NCBI GenBank assembly: GCA_035945115.1
Contig: DASZAN010000029.1
Location: forward strand, 37,848-101,847
Length of the DNA stretch: 64,000 nucleotides
Source of the DNA: DAHUYF01 sp035945115
GTDB lineage: Bacteria; Pseudomonadota; Alphaproteobacteria; ATCC43930; CGMCC-115725
Reading direction: 5' to 3'
Under the pieces are notes generated by a model, which saw nothing but the letters and a program-made list of their open reading frames with translations, did no database searches and was not told the origin of the DNA. Each line of letters begins with the position of its first letter. The first letter of the stretch is position 1. Both the position numbers and the translations under genes were made by a program. Shown piece after piece: positions 35,830-43,630 of this stretch.

Positions 35830-37050
35830 ATGGATCCGCCGAGCGAGCCGGCAGTTGACGCCATTTCAGCAGCGAGAAAGCTCGTCGGCCGCGTTGGCGG
35901 GAGCGCGATCATTGGTCTGACGGCGTTTCTCACCGTCGTCGACCTGTTCGCGACTCAGGCGATCTTGCCGTCTTTGGTTGAGATCTACCATGTATCGCCC
36001 GCCGCCATGGGTGTCGCCGTCAACGCCAGCACGCTCGGCATGGCGGTCGCTGGTGTGGCGATGGCTTTCCTGAGCCGGCGCATCGAACGCCGCCGCGGCG
36101 TGCTCTTAAGCCTCGTGCTGTTGTCGATACCCACGGCGCTCCTTGCATCGGCGCCCAGCCTCGCCGTCTTTGCGGTGTTGCGGATCATCCAGGGCTTATT
36201 CATGGCCGCGGCGTTCACGCTGACGCTCGCCTATCTTTCCGAGCAGTGCAGCGCCGAGGATACGGCCGGAGCCTTTGCCGCCTATATCACCGGCAACGTC
36301 GCGAGTAACCTCTTCGGGCGGTTGATGGCCGCGGCACTCGTCCACCATTGGGGTGTGGCGGCGAACTTCTACCTGTTCGCCATGCTCAACATTGCCGGGG
36401 CTCTTCTTGTCTATGCGAGCCTTCATCAGGCCCCACCCGCTGCGGCGGATCGCGGCACGCCATCGAGCTCCGGCGCCCTCTGGCGCGCGCATCTATCGAA
36501 CCCGCCCCTGCGGGCGACCTTCGGCATCGGCTTCTGCATCCTCTTCGCCTTTATCGGCATCTTCACCTATGTGAATTTCGTGCTGGTCCGGGCGCCTTTT
36601 GCCGTCAGCATGATGAGTCTGGGCTTGATCTACTTCGTATTTCTGCCCTCCATCGTGACGACGCTTGGGGCAGGGGCGGCGGTGCGACGTTGGGGCGCCA
36701 GATCGACGCTCTGGGGCGCGCTCGCGCTCGCTGCCGTCGGGCTGCCGCTGCTGATCGTGCCGGTTCTCGGCCCTGTTCTCCTCGGCCTGGTCCTGGTAGG
36801 GATCGGTACGTTCTTCGCTCAGGCGACCGCGACGGGGTTCGTCGGACGGGCGGCGACCGCCGATCGCGGCTCGGCGAGTGGCATCTATCTCGCGAGCTAT
36901 TTCTTCGGCGGTCTCATCGGTGCGGCGGTTCTGGGCCAAGTATTCGATCGCTACGGCTGGACGGCGTGCGTCGCCGGCGTCGGCGCCTCGCTCGCGCTCG
37001 CCGCCTTGTTGGCAGTGCGCCTCCAAGTTCCATCCGTCGCGGTGCGGTGA
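35830..37050 (+). CDS. MFS transporter
   Basis: This 406-aa protein has about 12 membrane helices. The first contains LTAFLTVVDLFATQAILPSL, and the loop RRIERRRGVL is the MFS motif-A region; a second such loop (RRWGARSTLW) opens the C-terminal half. This pattern occurs in the YnfM/Bcr-like drug and metabolite exporters. Substrate unknown. I start it at the ATG at 35830, which has GGGAGCAAGAGCG ahead; another ATG is at 35815. It is probably co-transcribed with the cupin gene and converges on the peroxiredoxin-like gene. Confidence 0.87.
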   Translation: MDPPSEPAVDAISAARKLVGRVGGSAIIGLTAFLTVVDLFATQAILPSLVEIYHVSPAAMGVAVNASTLGMAVAGVAMAFLSRRIERRRGVLLSLVLLSIPTALLASAPSLAVFAVLRIIQGLFMAAAFTLTLAYLSEQCSAEDTAGAFAAYITGNVASNLFGRLMAAALVHHWGVAANFYLFAMLNIAGALLVYASLHQAPPAAADRGTPSSSGALWRAHLSNPPLRATFGIGFCILFAFIGIFTYVNFVLVRAPFAVSMMSLGLIYFVFLPSIVTTLGAGAAVRRWGARSTLWGALALAAVGLPLLIVPVLGPVLLGLVLVGIGTFFAQATATGFVGRAATADRGSASGIYLASYFFGGLIGAAVLGQVFDRYGWTACVAGVGASLALAALLAVRLQVPSVAVR

Positions 37051-37067
37051 GGCAATAGAGACTTTCG

Positions 37068-37724
37068 TCAGCTCTGCGAAAGGCCGCTCAGCGAGCGAAC
37101 GATCTCTTTCGGCTCCATCCGTTGCTTGAAATCGGGGTCGAGTTCGGCATGCCGGATCACGCCATGACGGTCGACGATGTACGTCGCGGGCACTGGCAGC
37201 AGCCATTCCCCGGTCGCGTTCCCGTGCCGCGCGCCGAGATCGATGCCGAGGCGGAGGTAAAGCTCCTTAATCGCCAGCGGAACGCGGAAAATGATGCCGA
37301 AGGTGAGCCCGACGCCGTTATCGACGTCGCTCAGCACTTCAAAACCAAGCTCATGGGCTCGCTTTATTGCGGCAAAGGCGGTGCCGGTATCGGGCGTAAT
37401 GGCCGCGAGGGTCGCGCCCTGGTGCTCGATCTCGGGCAAGGTCTCCTGCAGCGCCTTGAGCTCGAGGCGGCAGTAGGGGCACCAGCCGCCGCGGAAGAAG
37501 CTAAGGGCGAGCGGCCCGCGCGCGAGCAGCTCAACCGAAGAGACGAGGGTACCTTCCACGTCCGGAAGCTCGAATTCCGGCATCCTATCGCCAGCCTTGA
37601 GGGCGCGTTCGACGACGCCGCTGCGTCCGAGATCGGCGACGAGCGCCTCATAAGCCGTTCTTATCTCGGGCGAGCGCTCGCGCGTACGCCGCCATTGCTC
37701 GTCCAATTGATCGCGCAGGGACAC
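37068..37724 (-). CDS. Peroxiredoxin-like (AhpC/TSA, redoxin) protein
   Basis: This 218-aa thioredoxin-fold protein has a peroxidatic-type motif SFFRGGWCPYCRLELKAL with two Cys in CPYC near residue 80. It continues with AAITPDTGTAFAAIKRAHELG and ends with YIVDRHGVIRHAELDPDFKQR. Such peroxiredoxin-like proteins reduce hydroperoxides or act as disulfide reductases. It starts at a GTG preceded by AAGGA. The gene is divergent from ndh, and operator copy B lies in the 174-bp space between them, about 75 bp before this start, which suggests shared control. Confidence 0.87.
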   Translation of the reverse strand: MSLRDQLDEQWRRTRERSPEIRTAYEALVADLGRSGVVERALKAGDRMPEFELPDVEGTLVSSVELLARGPLALSFFRGGWCPYCRLELKALQETLPEIEHQGATLAAITPDTGTAFAAIKRAHELGFEVLSDVDNGVGLTFGIIFRVPLAIKELYLRLGIDLGARHGNATGEWLLPVPATYIVDRHGVIRHAELDPDFKQRMEPKEIVRSLSGLSQS

Positions 37725-37798
37725 GCTGTCGTCCTTATCGTGGCTCGCGGCTGACCGAGCTCAACCAAGAACCTGGCGTGCCGGCCGTGCCGCGACCA

Positions 37799-37839
37799 AT
37801 AAATCCAATGCATGAAAATGATAGACCATCGGCATTTCC
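37799..37839. promoter_or_regulatory. Operator-like element, copy B
   Basis: This 41-bp element (ATAAATCC, ATGCAT, GATAGAC and CGGCATTTCC) lies in the divergent region between the peroxiredoxin-like gene and ndh. It is in the same orientation as copy A and matches it at 34 of 41 positions. It ends 60 bp before the ndh start. Because the spacer DNA around it does not match copy A, the conservation points to a binding site and not to a recent duplication. Confidence 0.7.
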
Positions 37840-37898
37840 TTGGCGACCTGCGCGCCGGCAGAGTGAGGCGGTGAGCAGCGCTTTCGCTGGAGGATGAA

Positions 37899-39221
37899 AT
37901 GCCCGAGGGAACGGAAATGCGTTTAGCGAACGCTGCCCCGGCATGCCTCTTTTGCGCCGGAGACGGTCGACGGCCGCGCGTGGTGATCGTGGGTGCGGGC
38001 TTTGGCGGCCTTTCAGCGGCGCGGGCGCTCGCTGGCGCGCCCGTCGATATCGTCCTCATCGACCGGCACAATTATCATGTGTTCCAACCGCTGCTCTACC
38101 AGGTGGCGACCGCTGGACTCTCGCCGGCGGATATCGCATCGCCCATCCGGGCGATCCTGAGCCGGCAGCGCAATGTCACCATCGTGCTCGGTACGGTCGG
38201 CGGCATCGACAAGGAAAATCGCGCGGTGCTGCTCGGCGAGCGCCGCATCGGTTTCGACTATCTCGTGGTCGCCACGGGTGCGCGCCATTCGTATTTCGGC
38301 CACGACGCGTGGGAACGCGTCGCGCCTGGGCTCAAGACGATCGACGACGCGACCGCCATCCGGCGCAAGGTGCTGCTCGCCCTCGAGCGTGCCGAGAGCA
38401 GCGAGGACGAGGACGAGCGGCGCCGCCTCACGACGTTTGCCATCATCGGTGCAGGCCCGACAGGGGTAGAACTCGCAGGCGCCATTGCCGAGCTGGTCAG
38501 GGTGGCGCTCGCCGCCGACTTTCGCCGCATCGATCCCTCGATGTCGCGCATCATCCTGGTGGAAGCCGGACCGCGCATCCTGCCGAGCTTTCCGGAGTGC
38601 CTCTCTGCCGTTGGGCAGCGCGCGCTGGCAAGGCTCGGCGTCCAGCTGCGTCTCGGCGCCGCGGTCACGGCTTGCGATGAAGGCGGCCTCGTCGCGGGTG
38701 GCGAGAGCATCGCGGCCGGCACGGTCCTTTGGGCTGCCGGTGTTGCGGCCTCACCGGCGGCGGCGTGGCTTGAAGCGGCGCCCGACCGCAACGGCCGTGT
38801 CATGGTCGAAGCCGACCTAACCTTGCCGGGCGATGCCAACATTTTCGTCATTGGGGACACCGCGCATGCGAGGGATCGGACGGGAAAGCCGCTTCCCGGC
38901 GTGGCACCGGTGGCGAAGCAGCAAGGGCTGTTCATCGCCCGGACGATCATCGCCGACATCCGAGGTTCCGCCCAACGCGGCGCTTTTCGCTATCGCGACT
39001 TCGGCAATCTTGCGACAATCGGGCGGAAAGCGGCGGTGGCCGAGTTCGGCTTCGTGCGTCTCTCGGGACGCCTTGCGTGGCTGCTCTGGGGCGCGGTCCA
39101 TATTTACTTTCTGATCGGCTTCCGCAATCGGCTGGCTGTCGTCCTCGATTGGCTCTGGGCTTACGTGACGTTTCAACGCGGCGCTCGCCTCATCACCGGC
39201 GCTGACGCCCATGGTTCTTGA
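37899..39221 (+). CDS. ndh: Type II NADH dehydrogenase (NDH-2)
   Basis: This 440-aa NAD(P)/FAD oxidoreductase has an FAD Rossmann motif RVVIVGAGFGGLSAARALAG, the quinone-enzyme segment NYHVFQPLLYQVATAGLSP, an NADH motif FAIIGAGPTGVELAGAIAEL, and the FAD-contact VIGDTAHARDRTG. The C-terminal amphipathic/hydrophobic anchor (LSGRLAWLLWGAVHIYFLIG) attaches it to the membrane. It transfers electrons from NADH to quinone without proton pumping. GGAGGATGAA precedes the ATG. It is followed 12 bp later by bdhA, whose reaction produces NADH, a sensible functional pair. Confidence 0.92.
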   Translation: MPEGTEMRLANAAPACLFCAGDGRRPRVVIVGAGFGGLSAARALAGAPVDIVLIDRHNYHVFQPLLYQVATAGLSPADIASPIRAILSRQRNVTIVLGTVGGIDKENRAVLLGERRIGFDYLVVATGARHSYFGHDAWERVAPGLKTIDDATAIRRKVLLALERAESSEDEDERRRLTTFAIIGAGPTGVELAGAIAELVRVALAADFRRIDPSMSRIILVEAGPRILPSFPECLSAVGQRALARLGVQLRLGAAVTACDEGGLVAGGESIAAGTVLWAAGVAASPAAAWLEAAPDRNGRVMVEADLTLPGDANIFVIGDTAHARDRTGKPLPGVAPVAKQQGLFIARTIIADIRGSAQRGAFRYRDFGNLATIGRKAAVAEFGFVRLSGRLAWLLWGAVHIYFLIGFRNRLAVVLDWLWAYVTFQRGARLITGADAHGS

Positions 39222-39233
39222 AGGGAGCGGATC

Positions 39234-40016
39234 ATGTTGAAGGGAAAATCGGCGCTCATCACGGGATCGACGAGCGGCATCGGCCTCGGCATCGCCGAGG
39301 CCTTGGCCGCGCAAGGCTGCAATCTCGTGCTCAACGGTTTTGGCGATGCGACGGCGATCCAAGAAGTGCGCACCCGCCTCGCGCGGACGCATGGTGTCGC
39401 GGTCCGCTACGATCCCGCCGACATGAGCGATCCCGGCGCGATCGAGACGATGCTGACGCGCTCGATTGGCGAATTTGGCGCGATCGATGTCCTCGTCAAC
39501 AATGCCGGCATTCAGCACGTGGCGCCCATCGACGAATTTCCCGTCGAAAGATGGAATGCCATCATTGCCATCAATCTCGTCGCCGCTTTTCACACCATCC
39601 GCCACGCCCTTCCGGCGATGAAGCGGCGCGCCTGGGGTCGCGTCATTAATATTGCCTCGGCGCACGCGCTCGTCGCATCGCCCTTTAAATCGGCCTATGT
39701 CGCGGCGAAGCACGGCATTGCCGGCCTCACTAAGACGGTGGCGCTCGAGGTGGCGGAGCAGGGGATTACGGTCAACGCCGTATGTCCCGGCTATGTGCTC
39801 ACGCCGCTTGTCGAAAAGCAGATTCCCGACACGGCGAAGGCGCGCGGCATTAGCGAAGAGCAGGTGGTGAAGGACGTGCTGCTGGCGGCGCAGCCAACGA
39901 AGAAGTTCGTGACGGTGGACGAAGTGGCCGCCCTTTCGGTCTTCCTCGCCTCCGACGCAGCCGCGTCGATCACCGGCGCCATTCTGCCGGTCGACGGCGG
40001 CTGGACGGCACATTAG
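39234..40016 (+). CDS. bdhA: D-3-hydroxybutyrate dehydrogenase
   Basis: This 260-aa SDR enzyme oxidises D-3-hydroxybutyrate to acetoacetate with NAD. It shows LITGSTSGIGLGIAEALA, NNAGIQHVAPIDEFP (the BdhA signature), NIASAHALVASPFKSAYVAAKHG with the catalytic Ser/Tyr/Lys, VCPGYVLTPLVEKQI and PTKKFVTVDEVA. Length and motifs are exactly those of BdhA. AGGGAGCGGATC precedes the ATG. It is co-transcribed with ndh. Phasin and patatin genes nearby support a link to polyhydroxybutyrate turnover. Confidence 0.95.
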   Translation: MLKGKSALITGSTSGIGLGIAEALAAQGCNLVLNGFGDATAIQEVRTRLARTHGVAVRYDPADMSDPGAIETMLTRSIGEFGAIDVLVNNAGIQHVAPIDEFPVERWNAIIAINLVAAFHTIRHALPAMKRRAWGRVINIASAHALVASPFKSAYVAAKHGIAGLTKTVALEVAEQGITVNAVCPGYVLTPLVEKQIPDTAKARGISEEQVVKDVLLAAQPTKKFVTVDEVAALSVFLASDAAASITGAILPVDGGWTAH

Positions 40017-40032
40017 CGCTGGGGCCGCATCA

Positions 40033-40076
40033 TGAGTCGATAGCTTTCGTCTATCGAATCCATGCGCAAGACTCAT
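40033..40076. promoter_or_regulatory. Operator-like element, copy C, with ATAG-N7-CTAT palindrome
   Basis: The core (40038-40056) is the palindrome CGATAG-CTTTCGT-CTATCG, a LysR/OxyR-type ATAG-N7-CTAT box. On the minus strand, the 27 bp at 40040-40066 match copy A at 19 positions (GCAT, GATAG and the CGAA region). An outer ATGAGTC...GACTCAT pair (40032-40076) encloses it. It is 68 bp before the small exported-protein gene and after the bdhA stop. Confidence 0.6.
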
Positions 40077-40143
40077 TTCTCCAGCGATTGCTCAACTGGC
40101 AGACTCTCGAGCGAACTGGACGTACGATAGGATGGAGGAGGAG

Positions 40144-40470
40144 ATGAGGGCATTTGGCATATTTTCTTTGTGCATCATGCTTGGGCCCGCGGCGACACCG
40201 GCATTCGCCGAAGGCGCCGCTGCGCCCGCCTATGTGATGATCATCCGTTCCGACGGAACGCTGACAAGCGGCGAAATTACCCGCGACGCGGCAGCGGCGG
40301 TAATTCCGCACGCAACGCGACTCTCGGAGCCGATCATTGTCATTCTTTCGAAGGGCAAGGTCTATCTCAGCGACCAGCCGGCAGCGAAGATGCCGGACGG
40401 TTCCAGCATGATGGATTTTCTTAGCTCGAGCTTCTGCAGCGATGCTCAGCATGCCGGTGGCTGCGGCTGA
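40144..40470 (+). CDS. Small exported protein of unknown function
   Basis: This 108-aa protein has a clear signal peptide (FSLCIMLGPAATPAFAE, cleaved after AFA) and a short mature domain with YVMIIRSDGTLTSGEITRD and a C-terminal Cys pair (SSFCSDAQHAGGCG). I do not recognise a family. The ATG at 40144 is chosen over one 12 bp upstream because GGAGGAGG then sits at normal spacing. It is the first gene after operator copy C and is followed by the patatin gene. Confidence 0.65.
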   Translation: MRAFGIFSLCIMLGPAATPAFAEGAAAPAYVMIIRSDGTLTSGEITRDAAAAVIPHATRLSEPIIVILSKGKVYLSDQPAAKMPDGSSMMDFLSSSFCSDAQHAGGCG

Positions 40471-40503
40471 TGGAAAAGGCAAGACGCGATTGAGAGGACG
40501 CCA

Positions 40504-41739
40504 ATGAACCCCGACGCAATCTCCCGATCGGCCGAGCTTAGAGCCAAGCCGGCGAATCTCGCACGTGACGGTGGCTCGCCCGCAACAGCCCCGAGCGACG
40601 TGCGCAAGACGAGGGCAGGAGCCCACCCGGCCCCCGCGCCGACCCCGAAGCCTGATCGCCGACAGGTCGTGCTCGTGCTGCAAGGCGGTGGCGCGCTTGG
40701 CGCCTATCAAGCAGGAGTTTATCAGGGTCTTTGCGAAGGCGGAATCGTGCCAGATTGGGTGATCGGCACCTCGATCGGCGCCATCAACGGCGCTATCATT
40801 GCCGGCAATCCTGCCAAAACAAGAATGACGAAGCTGCAGGACTTCTGGGCGAGCGTCGCGAGTCGACGTGCTTTCGACGAGGTATGGTCGGCCTCGTTCC
40901 TTGGGAATCTTTTCGCCAATATGGCCACCATCGCCCACGGCGTGCCCGGGTTCTTCCAGCCGAATTTGCAAGTACCGTGGGGGCTGCACATTCCAGTTGG
41001 CGTCGAGCGCGCCGCCTTCTATTCGACCGAACCGCTGCGACGCACTCTCGCCGAGCTCGTTGATTTCGATCATCTCGGTCGCCGCGAGACACGCCTGACC
41101 GTGGGCGCGGTCAACGTGCGAACTGCAGAGATGACCTACTTCGATAGTCGCGATATGGATCTGAGCGTAAGCCACATCATGGCATCGGGTGCCCTGCCTC
41201 CGGCATTCCCCGCGGTTCGCATCGGCGACGACCACTATTGGGATGGCGGCGTATTCTCGAACACGCCCGTCGAGGCGGTACTCGACGACAAACCGCGGCG
41301 CGACTCTCTCATCTTTTCGGTGAACATGTGGCAGACGAATGGGCCGGAGCCGGCCAGTATTTGGCAGGTTTTCAGTCGGCAGAAAGACATACAATATGCG
41401 AGCCGCGGCAAGACCCACGTCGCACGGCAGGATCAGATCCATCGGCTCCGGCATGTAGTGCGAGAGCTGGAGATGCGGCTGAGCGAGGAGCAACTGGCCG
41501 ATCCGGTTGTGCGTGAACTCGTGAGCTACGGATGCAGGACCGAAATGCACCTAGTTCGTCTGCTTTCGCCAAGGCTCGACCGGGAGGATCACACCAAGGA
41601 CATCGATTTCACGCGCGCCGGCATCAGCACTCGCTGGCGTGCCGGCTATGAGCATGCACGTCGAGCGCTTGCAGAAAAGCCCTGGGAAGGCGCTTTCGAT
41701 GCGCTCAAGGGGATCATCATCCACGAGATAGAGGGCTGA
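40504..41739 (+). CDS. Patatin-like phospholipase (DUF3734 type)
   Basis: This 411-aa protein has a disordered N-terminus (to about 52), then the patatin domain: oxyanion loop LQGGGALGAYQAGVYQG, nucleophile Ser90 in the elbow GTSIGAINGA and catalytic Asp247 in YWDGGVFSNTP. The C-terminal DUF3734 part (about 290-410) ends EKPWEGAFDALKG. Such patatins hydrolyse ester bonds of lipids. Patatins of this type are often next to bdhA in alphaproteobacteria, implying a role in lipid or PHB turnover (inference). GAGAGGAC precedes the ATG. A decayed C-terminal copy lies at about 43.7 kb. Confidence 0.92.
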   Translation: MNPDAISRSAELRAKPANLARDGGSPATAPSDVRKTRAGAHPAPAPTPKPDRRQVVLVLQGGGALGAYQAGVYQGLCEGGIVPDWVIGTSIGAINGAIIAGNPAKTRMTKLQDFWASVASRRAFDEVWSASFLGNLFANMATIAHGVPGFFQPNLQVPWGLHIPVGVERAAFYSTEPLRRTLAELVDFDHLGRRETRLTVGAVNVRTAEMTYFDSRDMDLSVSHIMASGALPPAFPAVRIGDDHYWDGGVFSNTPVEAVLDDKPRRDSLIFSVNMWQTNGPEPASIWQVFSRQKDIQYASRGKTHVARQDQIHRLRHVVRELEMRLSEEQLADPVVRELVSYGCRTEMHLVRLLSPRLDREDHTKDIDFTRAGISTRWRAGYEHARRALAEKPWEGAFDALKGIIIHEIEG

Positions 41740-41768
41740 GGTCCTGCTGCGACGCGCGCCCAAACAAG

Positions 41769-41811
41769 GCGTGGGCGATGGCCCACGCTACTTCGCGCGC
41801 GATAAGCGCGC
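41769..41811. terminator. Tandem hairpins after the patatin gene
   Basis: Two adjacent hairpins: GCGTGGGC-GATG-GCCCACGC (41769-41788, 8-bp perfect stem) and GCGCGC-GATAA-GCGCGC (41795-41811). There is no T-run, so if it terminates transcription it may need Rho or act as an mRNA stabiliser. It could also be a dispersed repeat. Confidence 0.4.
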
Positions 41812-41922
41812 CCTATTGCGGTGATGCCGACTTTGCATTTTCGCCGCATCGCACCCTTCTGGCAGACTGCGGTGGTTCCCGCCCCGGTGGCTGTCAACGA
41901 AACTGTTCAATGGGGGAAAGGC

Positions 41923-42327
41923 ATGGGACAGAAGGGTAGCAAGAACGGTGTCGCGTTGGATGGGGTGCTGGCGCAGCATGAGCGTAACGTCAATGCGCTC
42001 AACGGCGTTGCCAAGCTTGCGCTCCAGAGCGCGCAAGAGTTCGTCGGCGAGAGCTGCGACTTCGTCATAGAGGCACATCGAAGCTTTGCGGTACTTCTCC
42101 TGAATGGCGCGACCCCGGGCGTCGATGGAGCAATGGGTTCCTATACCGAGCTCGGCCAGAAGATGGTCGACAATTCATTGGCAAACGCTCTGAAGATGTC
42201 GGAAATGGCGAACAAGCTGCAACGCGAGTCTCTCTCCGTCCTGAGACAGAGCATCTCGGAAAATTTCGAGACGATGCGCCGGGCGTTCTCCGAGGGGTTG
42301 CGCTCGAACCGCGGCGAACAGGATTGA
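41923..42327 (+). CDS. Phasin-family protein
   Basis: This 134-aa protein is almost wholly helical, amphipathic and free of Cys except one (GESCDFV), as expected for phasins that coat PHB granules. Characteristic stretches include GVAKLALQSAQEFVGESC and EMANKLQRESLSVLRQS. I place the start at the ATG at 41923, preceded by GGGGGAAAGGC, because the upstream part of the open frame lacks phasin character. The call rests on composition, length and bdhA context, and is moderate. Confidence 0.65.
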   Translation: MGQKGSKNGVALDGVLAQHERNVNALNGVAKLALQSAQEFVGESCDFVIEAHRSFAVLLLNGATPGVDGAMGSYTELGQKMVDNSLANALKMSEMANKLQRESLSVLRQSISENFETMRRAFSEGLRSNRGEQD

Positions 42328-42431
42328 AGTGTGCGCGGCTATGCTTGCGCCAAAAGCATTTTTTCATTTGCCCCTCCGCTCACGATTTCGGACAGTGCTC
42401 GGGCGCGATCTAAAGTCCTGCGGTCTGCGCC

Positions 42432-43316
42432 ATGCAGATGAATCAAATTCGCTATTTCGTGGCGATGTGTGAGACCTTGAATTTCACGCGTGCAGCCGAA
42501 AAGTGCAACGTCTCTCAGCCCGCATTGACTCGCGGAATCCAAGCGCTGGAGGCCGAATTCGGCGGTTTTCTGTTCCGGCGCGAGCGCGGCGGCACCCACC
42601 TCACCGACCTCGGTAGGCTGATGCGGCCCATTCTGGTGTCGATCTATGAGCAAAGCCGGGCTGCGAAATCAACCGCGCGCGGCTTTCTCCGCCTTGACGA
42701 TGCGCCGCTCCGTCTCGGCACGATGTGCACGCTTGGGCCGATGCGCTTTATGGGCTTCATCAATCATTTCCACGTCGAATACCCAGGCGTCGAGCTGACC
42801 ATCGTTGAAGGAACGACCGAACGTCTTGCCCGTGAGCTGCTGACCGGCGCTCTCGACATCGCGGTGATGGCGCAGCCGAAGCCCTTCGATGAGCGTTTCG
42901 AGGCGCGGCCGCTCTACCGCGAAGCCTTCGTCGTTGCTTTCCCGCGCGGACACGCCTTCGAGCGAAGCGAAATTGTCAGACTCCGCGAGATTGAGGGCGA
43001 GCCCTATCTCTCTCGAATTAACTGCGAGTATCAGGACTATTTTGACTATCTCTGTGCGCAATATGACGTTGATGTCGTCGATGTCGTCGAAGCGCACCGC
43101 AGCGAACGAGAGGATTGGATTCAGGCCATGGTGATTGCCGGGCTTGGCATCTGTTTCATGCCTGAATATTCCGCCTCTCTGCCCGGCCTTCCCGTGCGCA
43201 AGCTGGTCGAGCCGACGGTCGAGCGCGTGGTCAACCTCGTTACCGTCGCGAACCGCGCCTTGACAGCCCCGGTGCAAGCACTGGTAAGGTCGGCGGAGTC
43301 TTACGGATGGCCCTGA
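42432..43316 (+). CDS. LysR-family transcriptional regulator (second of two)
   Basis: This 294-aa LysR protein has an HTH close to that of the regulator at 34.2 kb (NFTRAAEKCNVSQPALTRGI) and an effector domain with Cys198 and Cys208 (RINC and DYLC), the same residue numbers as the first one and the OxyR region. The C-terminal part (GLGICFMPEYSASLPGLPV) is otherwise distinct. It may therefore sense redox state or a related ligand. Its stop codon is 20 bp before the ATG of the bufferin gene, so they are likely one transcript. No copy of the 41-bp element was seen immediately upstream. Confidence 0.92.
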   Translation: MQMNQIRYFVAMCETLNFTRAAEKCNVSQPALTRGIQALEAEFGGFLFRRERGGTHLTDLGRLMRPILVSIYEQSRAAKSTARGFLRLDDAPLRLGTMCTLGPMRFMGFINHFHVEYPGVELTIVEGTTERLARELLTGALDIAVMAQPKPFDERFEARPLYREAFVVAFPRGHAFERSEIVRLREIEGEPYLSRINCEYQDYFDYLCAQYDVDVVDVVEAHRSEREDWIQAMVIAGLGICFMPEYSASLPGLPVRKLVEPTVERVVNLVTVANRALTAPVQALVRSAESYGWP

Positions 43317-43336
43317 AAATTTCTGAGGGTGCGCGC

Positions 43337-43630
43337 ATGCGTCACGTTCCGATTTCACGCGTGAACATATCCCAGCTCATCGCGTCGGCAGTGGCTGCGG
43401 TTCTGTCCGCTCCCACGTTGGCCTCCGCCAATCCACCGGCACCGGCGCCGAACTTCGAGGCTGAGAAGTGCTACGGCATCAATCTGCGCGGCCGGAACGA
43501 CTGCGCCGCCCCTGGGGCGCATAGCTGCGCCGGCGAATCTCAGATATCGAACGATCCGAAATCGTGGATTTACGTTCCGGCGGGCACCTGCACGAAGATC
43601 GCCGGTGGGAGCACGAAGCCGAAGAGCTAG
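43337..43630 (+). CDS. bufA1: BufA1-family periplasmic bufferin-type metallophore precursor (DUF2282)
   Basis: This 97-aa protein has a signal peptide (SQLIASAVAAVLSAPTLASA) and a mature part with four Cys at 45, 56, 64 and 85, in the bufferin pattern EKCYGI, NDCAAP, HSCAGES and PAGTCTKIAGG. Bufferins are post-translationally modified, exported copper-buffering peptides matured by an MNIO enzyme (DUF692, BufB) with a DUF2063 partner (BufC). Neither partner gene is in the window. The start could also be the ATG at 43307, which overlaps the LysR stop. The gene is tightly linked to the LysR regulator. Confidence 0.82.
   Translation: MRHVPISRVNISQLIASAVAAVLSAPTLASANPPAPAPNFEAEKCYGINLRGRNDCAAPGAHSCAGESQISNDPKSWIYVPAGTCTKIAGGSTKPKS

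Noticed and set aside
37068..37724. Peroxiredoxin-like gene as a regular AhpC
   Set aside because: The CPYC motif and sequence fit the peroxiredoxin-like/redoxin group, not the AhpC with its AhpF partner, so no ahpC symbol was given.
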